From: Blattamonas nauphoetae
Taxonomy: Eukaryota > Preaxostyla > Oxymonadida
Assembly: GCA_033064195.1 (NCBI GenBank)
Contig: JARBJD010000006.1
Location: 558,001 to 622,000, forward strand
Reading direction: 5' to 3'
DNA: 64,000 bases
The stretch's first letter is position 1; each line of letters opens with the position of its first letter. This document shows, piece by piece, positions 36,201-48,200 of the stretch. The notes beneath the pieces were generated by a model, which searched no databases, was not told where the DNA came from, and saw only the letters and a list, made by a program, of their open reading frames with translations. Both the position numbers and the translations under genes were made by a program.

Positions 36201-39200
36201 CGACCACGGTTTCGACATCATTCCTGGTCTATCCAGCTTCCCTTCTCTCCCATCAACAACACACTCGACGTGGTTGGAATCGACACTTCGGATGGCATAT
36301 ATCGACGCCAATTCGGGTGTTTTCTCGATCGGTGGAGTTTGCATGCTGTGCACAGAGGAAACATATGATAACATGCATCTCTTGTTGGGAGATTTCGCGC
36401 ATTCACTTGGAGAGAACTTGCGGATAATCCCGTGCTCGTCACTGACGTGGCACACCACAATCCAACACGCCCTGTTCGACGCTGTCTGTGAAGGGTCTTT
36501 TGTTCTTTTCGACAAAATCACATCTCTCGCACCGAGCACTCTCACACTTCTCGCGGACTGGCTGGAAACAATTCAGGAGTTTCGAAAGAAGGCCGCATTG
36601 AGCACAGAGTCGACAATTGTCTTCGAACTGGATCGCCTTCGAAAGACTGTGTCACTTCCACTCAAATTCTCTTTCATCTCGACCACTGTCATGCAAGACA
36701 CTTCCATCAATCACAATCCACTCCAAATTAGACACGTCCTTCGCTGTCTCGCCGTGGAGAACGTCCCCGCACACCACTTCCTCACTCCTCTCCTCTTCGA
36801 ACAAGGCTTCTGCTTCGCCGAGACACTCGCGAAGACATGGACGGAATTTACAGACGCAATGCTTGCTGTGATATTGACACGTCTGTCTGACTTCTCACCA
36901 CAAACAAAAGTCCACCTCAGTTCTGTCGGATATCTCAGTTGGGTCGCACAAACAGCTGGCGACTATCTTCGATTGTATTTGATCGAATTGCGGAATCAAC
37001 ACTTTCCCAGCGACCGTCATCCGAGAGTGGATCTCATCTCACAATTTGACCTTCTTCTGCACTCACCATCGTGTCTCTGTGCACCTCATCTCTTCACAAA
37101 CACTGATTCTTTCGATGCACATTCAGAGCAAGCCCACCGAGCAGTGGAGATGGAAGCGATGAAGGCGACAGTGAATTATTTCTTGACAGAAGTGTGGCTT
37201 CCCCTCGCTGTCAATTCACACAACCACAATCTCTACGAAAATTCAGACAAGCTGGGCACAATCAGCCTTCCCAGAATCTCAGAAATCTTAACCAGACTCG
37301 TCGAGTCGTTTTTCCCGTCTGCAATTCTCGTTGATTCGAAAGAAGCGAATGGAGATCAGACTCCAAGCTACTTGCTCCAGAAACAACTCGAAACCAACCC
37401 GATGGAACATGACTTAATCCCCATCGCCACTCAAGTCGTTGACTCGTTTCGAAAAGATAATCGATTATCATCTGACACGGTTCAGCTTAGCAAAGCACTC
37501 AAAACGACGTTCATGTTGGAGAGGAACTCGATTCTGGTCCTGCAGGGACAACCAGGAAGCGGAAAGAACACTGTTCTCTCACTCGCCAAAGTCATTTACG
37601 AAACAAAACATCAAATCACGATTCGAATCCTCAACACAAACCACACTGACAGTCTGGCAAACCTAACCGAGGCCGACACAGATGTTGACATTCATCATCG
37701 TCTCCTCTACGAACTCCAACACTTGTCGGAAACGTCTCTGATCGAATCGACAGGAAAATCGCTTTTGGAGACATGGCCGATTCACACAGATCCGTCGACC
37801 ATCTCAACAATGTTTGAAGATGTTCTTGATGAATCGCGTGCTCATGAGGCTGATCCTGTCTGGTTGGTGTTTAAGGTGAGAACGATGAATCTTCCGAAAC
37901 AGGCACCAGTCACGATCTATTCGCTGTTTGGGTATCATTTTCAGAAGATGGGAGAATATCTTCTGATGACTGGACCAGACGAAAGCGAGTTCCTTCTCCC
38001 TCGCCATTCACGCTTGATCATTCAAATCGAAGCCCCGATCACCCGCATTCCGATTCAATTGTCTGTCTCTCGCTGGACAATCTCCGTCTCCCAGCCATCC
38101 ACCAGCGTTGCTTTCAGGTTGTACGAATCGTGGGCCAGAAGCGCCAGCGAGATGATTGAAAGCGACCAACTGTACGCGACTGTCGCCACACTGCGATCGA
38201 TCACCCCAACACTTTTCTCATTCTTGCAGATCAAGGCAGGGAGTGTGGTCCATTCGATGCATGGAAGGTTGAAAATGATCGGATGTGTTCAAACAGTGAC
38301 GACGCTGATGTCATCGCTAATCACCCTCCACTCCAAGTTCATCCGCACGACAATCGATTCTAAAGTGATGACGCTTTACCTCGCGTTTTCTGTGACTTGG
38401 GGTTTTCTCGGCCATCTCTGCTTTCCTCGAAAGCCCAAAGTTGGATTTCCTGAGTGGCATAGAAATTGGATGAAGGAGAACAAGGAGTTTGAATGCAATG
38501 AAGACACTTTCATGACAAGACAAGCGTTGTTGATGAAAGACGTGGCAGCAAAAGAATCGAGCAATCGTCGGACTTCGCCTTCGTTCGACTGCAACTCGCT
38601 AATCCATCAACTCTTCCCTGACGCCCGCTTCTTCAAATCAGGAAGTGTGTTCGATTTCGTCCCAGATCCGGTCTCGAAAGAGTTTGTGCATCACGCTGAT
38701 CTCGAACCATCTCACTCAATCTTTGGGCCGGCTCATCGAGCGACGACCTCGTTCGGCTTTCTACAGAACTACATGCCATTTCTTCAGCTGGTGTTTCCGA
38801 CACTCCTCCTGGCGTACGCTGGCAGACCAACCATCATTCTCGACGACTTCTCGCTGAAAGGCAGTTCGTGCACGAAACTCCTGTCCGCTGTTGTTGCTCA
38901 CACGCTGAGTGAAGTTGAAGAGATCGACACTGCATCTGCGTACATCTGTCCACACTCCAAGCACTACCCGCTGAACATTCACTTCACTCCCGACAAGTTC
39001 AACCACACAGTCACGGCACAAATCAGACGACTGATCCATCCTTTCACTGATTCTGTCTTCGTCTCTCGATGTCCGTTCGCCCCGCTCGTCGTTAATGTCA
39101 CACCATCGCCGCGAGATACAACGAATGGACATCCCAACGTGCCTGATCAGGAACCGGGATCGTCTCTGAACGCAGCTCTGAGTGCATTTGTCAACTTCTC

Positions 39201-42200
39201 GACTTCTCAAATTCTTGAGACCTCACACGGGAATGCTCAGATGATCGGACGGAATCCAACCATCATCTCCATCAAGGACCGAATTCTGTTCGACACCTCA
39301 TCAGAACCAACATACACCACAGCATGTGGAGTCTTTGCTTGCCATCCACCATCCGTCCCAGAACTCGCTGATCTCTTCTTGAATGTGTGGAAAGTGATCT
39401 GTCCGTCTGACAGTGTTCCGGATTCTCCTGTCGCTGACGGTCCTCCCACAGCAGAATCGACCAAACCGACATACATTCACACTTTCGTCTGTGAAACGGT
39501 CATTCCAACCTTCCTCCACATGTTCGAGCAGATCCGCGAAAAGGAGGTGTTTGTGTGTCCAACCGTCACCTCGATTCTCAACGGGCTACAAACCTTTTGT
39601 CAGGCCAGCCAGAAAATCTCGTCTTCGCCAGACATTCTCAATCAGATGCTGTTGTGGGAAGTGGAGAGGGTGTTCTGTTATCCACAACAGTCAATGACTC
39701 AATTCAATCAAGTTCAGAAACTTGTCAGACACTCCATCCATCTCTTCACCTCCTCCCTTCAATCGTATGACGAGTCTCGCGAAAATCTCGGCGAGAGCGA
39801 GGTCGAACAAGACAAGTTGGACACTCTTTTTGAGATCAGAACCGTTCAATCTGGTGTTCAGATGAATGTGTATTCTCATCCGACTGATTCCATCCCTCCT
39901 TTTCTCGCTCAAAGCATTGCGGCCTCATCGACCACATTTTCGACGATGCTCGCTTCTTGCAGCATTCTCTGCCTCTCTCCAGATTACCTCAAGCAAGTGC
40001 TCCAGCTGTCGGAGACGATTCTCACAACATCAGAACCACTCATTGTCTTCTCCCACTCGCCACACTCTGCAAACATGATGATCAAAGCAGTCTCGACCAA
40101 ACACGGACTCTTCACGCGTCAAACACAGCTTCCATACTCTCCTCGCACCGTCAAACCATTCCTCGATGTTCTCGCTGACTTCATCGTCGAATGTGGTGCA
40201 AGCTCTCTCACTCGTGACATCTCTTTTCTCTCTCGCATGCAGGACCGAAGCTCACTCGAGCGTAAGATCATCACTTCTTACCACTTCACCTCTCCAATCG
40301 TCCCAACCCCACAAGAATCCTACTTCTCTCCCCAACCACCCATTTTAATAAATCAGGACACTCACTATCGGCCAAAGGAAGGTTTATTCGAGTTGCAGTT
40401 CAAACATGCGTCGAAGCAGTATCAACAGTACGTGTTTCTGCTTCAGTACATCCTCCAAAATGGACAGGCACCGATTCATCTGCGTTTGACGTATGACAGT
40501 CTGTTTGGCGAGGAAAGAGACGACTTCGACATCGACTCATTCGATTCAGCGTGTCTTTATTTGTTTAGAAGGATGGCGTGGGAGTTGGAGAAAAAGGGAA
40601 GGAAGGGTTGTTCAACCGAAACTGTCCAAGCTCTCATCTGGCATGCTGCTGAGCACTCGCAGATTCTCATCCACACACACCCCTCTTACACCATCGACCT
40701 TGTCCGGTTTCTCGGGCCACTGACGGCATTCTCTGATTGGTTCACTGTTCCTTCTCTGACAAAGGAGATTCGAGAGAGTGTCGCTTCATCCATCATCTCC
40801 CCTCTTTTCAACCGTCTCCCAGACATGTGGAGCACGCAAGGCCATTCAGATGAACCGATGATGCTCAACGACAACGAAGTCTTGATGGACAGTACCGCTC
40901 TCTTCACTCAGCGCACAATCGAGACAGTCAGTGAGCTGTTCGATCGAGTGACCCTGTTCACACACAAACAGGGTCCTTTTCGAACAGCTTTTGGATGCTC
41001 GGAATCTGATCCTAATCTCGGCCTTGACTTCATCAACGAACCAAGTGCTGGAGATTTCGTTGAGTTTGTGCAATATTTTAGCCATTTCGTCCTCCTCTTC
41101 AACAGATACGAAGAAATCCACACAAAGGAACTCGTGTCGACGCTAACATCAGTCTTTTCCTTCCCAACCAAGGCCAAGCTACTTCAGGGATATCTTTCAC
41201 ATGTTCAGCTCAACAGCCGGTTGCATGACCCACGCGAGATGATCACCGACCGACTGACCGAAATTGAGACAGACATCTCGTCGCTAAACACAGCCCTCAG
41301 TGAGCTGAAGACGATCGAGCAGTCATTCCCATTATCGACAAGTCTTTCTGTCGATCTGATCGGTTTGGAGGAGACTCTGGAACGTGCATATGCATCTCTC
41401 GTTACAATCACTGTTTCCGGGCTCGATGATCTGCGGGATATTCATCTGTCGTCGTCTTTCCTGCGTGACATATATAACATGCTTCTCGAGCTCGTCTTTC
41501 TCGATGAAAAACAGTCATCTTCAGCACGTCATTCGGCTCACGTGCTTCAAGCGATGTGGGAGTTTGATGTCACCACGCAGCCTCTCAAGAAAATGATCGA
41601 TCTCCAATGCAGACTCCATTCAATCGCTCCGGAGAGTCAATTGCCAACATATCCACCGATCATTCTGCTCGTCTGGCATTGGATCGACGATACAGCGCAG
41701 TTTCGGATCGGGTACGAGAACAGAACACAGAATCCTCATCGAAAGAGAAGCACAATCGTGAAATCTTGCGCTCTCCGGAACAGACAGCAAAAAATCAGAA
41801 ATCTCATCGAAAGTTTGGAAAATGAAAAGAAAGGATTGATGGATTTCTTGGAATCACCGAATCTGAGTGAGAGGATGGAACAAGCAGTGGAGAAGATTTC
41901 AGAAGAAATGCGAATGATCGACGGGCTCAGTCAACTTGTGAAGGATTTGAACGATTCCGTCACAAACGAGCTCAGCACACTGACGATTCTTCGGAGGGAA
42001 CTTGTGACGTGTGCCATGACAGTAGCAGCGACAGTCACTCTTCTTCATCGATTCCTTCCAAAACCAACAAAGCAGTTCTTTCTGACAGAGTATGACCCTC
42101 TCATCAACAAGCAGAAGCTTCCACTAAACCAGACGACTGACATTTATAACATTCTTTCACGTCTCAACCACAACGTCTTCGCTGACAAGAGTGCCCAATC

Positions 42201-45200
42201 ACTCCACTCATCGCCGAGGGAGATGAGGAACAGCTTCAGAAATGGGAGTGGGTTCGGACACACCCAATGGCAACCACTCTCCATCGTTCTTGAACAACAT
42301 GGACTCGAAGGAGTCAGCTGCTGCACCCAACAACTTCCATCTGATCTCCAAGCTCTCCTCAAATTCGCGCCCAGACGCGACGGGGACTCGTGTATCACAA
42401 CTCGTCAGTTTTGCTACACAGATCAGCTGAAACACCAACAAAACCCAATCATCACGTTTACACCAGACGAACAAGTGGACTTTCTTGCCTTCAACGGTCC
42501 ACACGAGCTAGCCACCCAACTCTTCCTCAGAATCCTCTTCGCCAGCGGGTTCTTCTTCCTGATGTATGTCATCTTCCCACTGACCAATCCTCAATTCTCG
42601 GATCTTCTCCATCCCAACCCGACAATCCCTTTCATCGCGAGAGTCCGTGCTCCGATGATTTACGATCGAATGTCAGTTTTCACGGGATTTCAGCAGAAGC
42701 CTTCACGCGACATGCCCAACCTCTTCTCAATCTACGCAATCACTAACCCCCAAAGCTCTCCAAACGTGATTTCGTTGAAGAGTGTTCACGCTCTCCAGAG
42801 AATCCACGACATGCTCAAGTCAATCGCTGACCAAACAGCCCCTCCCCCTCCGTCGAGAGCGCCGTTTGGTGCTCGGAGTCAGATCGGCATGCCAAAAATG
42901 CTGCGAAAACGAGAATCGAAGCTCCAACTTGCAACAGTCAAGAAGGCGTCGGAGATCAGACTCGCACTGATTCTGACAGATGTTGGGGAGAACACAATGA
43001 CGAAGGAGGTGGCCGAGATTCTCGTCCAGTACGCGAATTCGAAAACTCAGCGTCTATCGACGTTGTTCATGTCCAAAATTCACATCGGGAACGACTTTTC
43101 ATCCAATCTCTTCTTCTCACTAACTGTTCCTGTCCCGTCAGCAGAGACGTCGACATATCCAGCAACTGTGACATATACGCTCCCGTTCTCGTTCGATCTC
43201 ATCCTTGTTGCTTCCAAAGATGATTCGGCACAATGTTCTGGCTTGTGGTTTGAACACACTTATCCAATCCCCATCGTCCCGACTGAATCGACTTTCAAGA
43301 CAGCTCTGTACACCCCCACACACTGCGTGATCTCTGCCACGACGACCGCACTTGCTCCGAAGAACGCGCAGAATGAAATAACGACGCTGGTGAAAAGGAT
43401 GGCTTCCCTCCGAGAAGCTCAAAAGACGATGAATAATTTCTTCAGCACGTGTTTGAGAAATATCAACCATTTCGTGAACGATCGCTACTTCCCGTTCATG
43501 GCACTCCCTCACTCCACCCTTCACGATCCAGTGAAGCTCTCGCTCCGTCCTTCCCATCACTTCCATCCTCTGACGAACACAAACTCAATTTTCGACTCAC
43601 GCAGTCAATCCACGCTGAATCAGTCTGGCCCTCCGTCGGAGTTTGGGATGATCTCCAAACATGAATCTGTGAGACTGTCGACGTATCATTCAACAACTCA
43701 GCTGAACACTGACAATTACTACGAGATGGTGATGTCTCCACAGAAATCGCTGTCTGGGGAAGTTGGATTGGACACTGTGAGCTCATCACATTCGCTCGGA
43801 TCTCGTCACACAGTCACGTCAATCGATGCTTCAAATTTAGATTTCCTACTCACCGGAGTGACAGCCCACTCGACCGTACCATTTGCAGATGACCAGAACG
43901 AGATTTTGAATATGGAAGTGAACGAGGTCCTGCCGTCCTGCTCCATCTATTCAGTCGTCCTCTCCCTCTCCTCACACATCGGCGAAGAACTTCACTTCGA
44001 ATCAACTCTGAAACAGCTTCGAACTTGGCTGCTCGCTCTGATGCACTCGGAGCAGGAATGGCGCAATACAATCCGACACTTCCTTCAGACTTACGAATGG
44101 GAAGAGAGCAACATCTGGCCGTTCATTGAAATCGCCTCAATCATGTCTTTTGGGTATCTTCGGATTCATTCCATGCCGTTCGGTCAAGACTCGCCAGCGC
44201 TGTGGAATCGTCAGACGTTCGAATCAGTCGTCAGCGTTGCCAGTGCCATCATTCAAGACGCTGACGACACAGCGTGGTCGTTCACATTCAAACGGGATTC
44301 GAGGATTAAACGTCAGCCATCAAGGCCGCCGTCGCAGATTCTGACACCACGATCCCCACATTCCACACCTCAGAAAAGCACGAACACTCTGGTGCCATCC
44401 CTCCCGATTAGAGTCATCTCGGAAATAGTTGAGCTGATTGCGACTAGTTTTGTGACGCTCATTCAACAGACAACATCGTCGATGTCCGATTATTATGCTT
44501 TCCTCCTCCACACAGTGATCCAGTTCCAGATTGGAGACAGGAGTGAACTCTCATCGATTGAAAAATCGATTCTCTTCACTCCACTCACTGTCTGCCTCCA
44601 CTCCCTCGAAGACGCCTCCAACGCTTCCAGACAAGCCATGTCGCCCGTTCCCGTCGCTCCTCGCAGTGCCCTCTTTGCTGAACTCATCCAACTTCAACTC
44701 CCGCTCCAAGCTGGCGTTCTTCAGGCAGCTGGCTTGATGCCACTCAATCCTGTTTCTGACTGGCTTCCAAGTCACGCCTGGAAGAACGCGTTCACTCTCG
44801 CTGCGATCTGCCCTTTGTACCGATCGTTCATCCTCGACCTCCATCCAGCAGTGGCTTCTCTCTTCGTCATCATTGATCACATTCCAGTGACAAATCCGAA
44901 AGAAGAGGATGTGGTGTATTCTCTTCTTTTCCCAGTCGCATCGGCTGGTGTTCCTCGAGCGGTTCACGACACCATCACGTCGTCATTTGATCGGGAAGCG
45001 GCGAGTCTCATTGCTGATTCTCTTTTTGACGCAGCCGGGCACGCTGGGATGACCCAAACGGAACGCCATCTCCATCGACAAAATCTTTTGGATGGGATTG
45101 TTCGGAGCATGCGGCAAAAGACGAAACAGGAGCAAAATCGGACGAAGACAGATTTCCAGACCGAGCAGACCTTCCACGGGATCGATTTTGAAGAGTTGAT

Positions 45201-48200
45201 GGAGCATGATGTCTCAGCGTTCGACAGTTCTTCTCCGCATCGATCCGCATCATCACCCAACGCCCATCAATGGAAAGTGTGGATGTCCACTGAAGCCAAC
45301 CATCTCCATCCAATGCCCAGCCGAGAACTGTCCACGATTTCCATCCTCCAACGTCTTCTCTTCTCCGACGCTCTCCTCCTCCCTTCAACCAACACTCTCG
45401 TCACCGTTGCCATCACAAAATCCCCTCTCCTTGGCAACTATGCCAGTCTTTTCGACAGAAGCTCTCTCACGATGGGCCAACAATCAAATTATAAGACTCT
45501 TCGAACTCGTCCTTTCCCGTACGTCTTTGTGCATTCAGAGGCGTTCCAGACTCTCCTGCAGAACTCGTACAACATGCACGACAGAACATACACGCCAGGA
45601 AAGCAGTTCTTCCGTGTTGTATTGCTCTTCTTCCAGAACCAGCCATACTCAACTTCGATTCCAATGAATGATGTCTCAACCACTCTTTCAGTCTACGCGA
45701 GCAAGATCAACCATCGAGTGACGAGGATCAAATGCAGTCTGTTTGCAAGACAAGTAATGACAGAAGACTGCGAGACTGATCAGGTCCTCGGACAGATGGG
45801 AGGAGATGAACTATGGGCAAGGGCGTGGAGGTTCGCTGAGGCGACTCTGACAGAGTTGTGGGAAGAGCACGGATGGATTATTGTTGAAGGCCTGGAAAAG
45901 ACAAGTCCGGAGTTCGTTCGATCTTTCTCGATGTGGACTGAAACACACTTTTTGGACGCCAACGATGTTGAAGGAGAATCGACGAGTATTCTCTGGATCT
46001 TCATCCCGGATGGGACGAGAGAAGAAGAGAGCAGTGCACTCAACTCCCTCTCTCCTCGTGTCTGCCAATCCACCAGAATGACCATCCGACAGGCCACGAC
46101 TCTCCGCACGTCGATGCTCGCTTCTCTCACTGCCACTCCGTCAATCGTCCCAAAAGAAACTCGTTTGAAGGTTGTTCGATATTATGATCCACACGCCCAA
46201 CGAACGTCCGTCTCGTATCGCTCAATGTTCTTCCTTTGGACGGCAATTTCGGCGCTCCAGGCAACGATCGCTTCATATGTCGACACTTTGCTGCAACAAA
46301 ATATGAATCTTGGCATGGTCATTGATACATTCTCCATTCCAACAATGATGAACCTCATCTCTCAGCCTGGCCTTGTCGACAGACCGGCTCGCCCAGAAAC
46401 GGCGTCACGGCGTGTGGATGCATGGAATTTGGGGCGATTGAAAGATTCGATGATCAAAAGAGCTTATGGCTATCTGCTTGGGACGGTGAACGCATCCACG
46501 TTCATGAACTTGGCCAATCAGATCATCCCAAACGACGCTCTCTTCTCCGAACACTCTGTCGCTCTCGTTCCTGGCCTCGCTCCTCCATCCAGCCATCAGT
46601 TTGTCACGTCGATTGCGGCTGTGTTGAAACAGATGATGTCGTTGACAATGTCCGAGCGAGAGATTGAACAATACCTCACCGGATCTTCGGCTGAACTGGA
46701 AGCTGTCAGGGAGCACTCTGAACGAACCAGAGCACAGATTGCGTTTCGAGAAGTTTTGAATCTGAACTTGGATTTCATTCCATTTATGAAGACGGACTCG
46801 TCACTCGTGTATGACCTCACACACAACCCGGGCAACGTCACCCTTTCCTCTCATCACGCACTTGCCTATCAACGTGCATTCGCTGTGGGATCTGGTGATG
46901 TCCAAGACGTCGCTTTTCGAGTCCAGCTTGTTTATCATCCGTTCGTCCTGACGCGAATGTGGAAAGAGAGTGCAATGCTCATCCAACGCGAGTTTCCGAG
47001 CGTGGTTGCTCTGAGTAAGCTTCTCGTCTCCACATTCATGTCGGAGTCTGCCATCCCTCTGCATATGGTCGTTCTTCTCTTCGATCTTGCCTTCACCATC
47101 ACCCAAATCGACAGAATCATGACATTCGGCTCAGCACTCCCGATCTATCTCACCGTCGACAAGACTGAGGCCGTAGGAGCAGATGTGACGGCCTCAAATC
47201 CTCTCCTCTTCACTTCTTTCACTCTCACTGTGCAGGATGAACTGATTCCTCAAATGATGTGGATGTTGGGAGGATTCAGCACAGAAAATCTTCAAATATG
47301 GTCCAATTTTGGGCGAGGACGCGTCCCAGTTCACTTCACCAGTCCGTCTCAATCCGGACTCGCACAGGCTGATTCTCCGCTGAGAAAGAACAATCAGCCA
47401 CGGATTCTACAGTGGCTCAACCAAATCATGTCGATGTGGAAACAATCTCATTCTTTTGCCAACACTTTTGAGAAAATCCGAACAGCAACGATGGTCGAAG
47501 ACGAGAACACAAAATACTCGTCCAAACTGAACAGAGATGTTGTGACAATGTCACTCTCGCCTGGACTGATGGCAAACCCGCTCGGCTTCTTCGTAGGCTG
47601 TCTGACAGATATCACTCAAGCGTTGAACCAAATCACCATCGAGAAGAAACGAACTCAGCTTCAGCAAGAAGACCACCACGCCGCACATCTATCAGCTATT
47701 CACAGACGTCAGTTACACTCGCCTTCATCACCCTCTTCGCGACAAACAGTGTCACTTTCTCATCTGCCTGGACTAACATCTCACACAGAGGCACTCGCTC
47801 ACACAGTATTCACATCAGAAAATCATCAAGCCATCTTCCCGATCTCACAACGAGACGTCACACTCCATCTCTATCCCCACCACTTGACCTCTCTTCCATC
47901 CTCACTCGTGTCCACTTCGAACCCAGCTTCTCACATTTTCTCTCTCCGGTTTGTTGGGATCACGATGAATTCGTCACAATTATATTCCTTTTATCCAAAC
48001 TCACACACGCTCGGATCTCCAACAACGACCAAGCAAGATCCCTCCATGTCCAATATTGTACTTCCCAACCCTCGACGAGGACTCGTCTGTTCAACAGAGC
48101 CGACAAGCACAACACTTCTCCTTCCTTCCATCACCCAACAGCGAGCGACCCTCCAAGGAATGCTTCCCTTGACTCCCTGCGTTGTTGTGGAAGGACACCG

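Noticed and set aside
30500-48000. Many antisense and shifted open frames of 60-150 codons within the dynein-like gene
   Set aside because: They are expected shadows of a long GC-balanced coding frame and show no family motifs.
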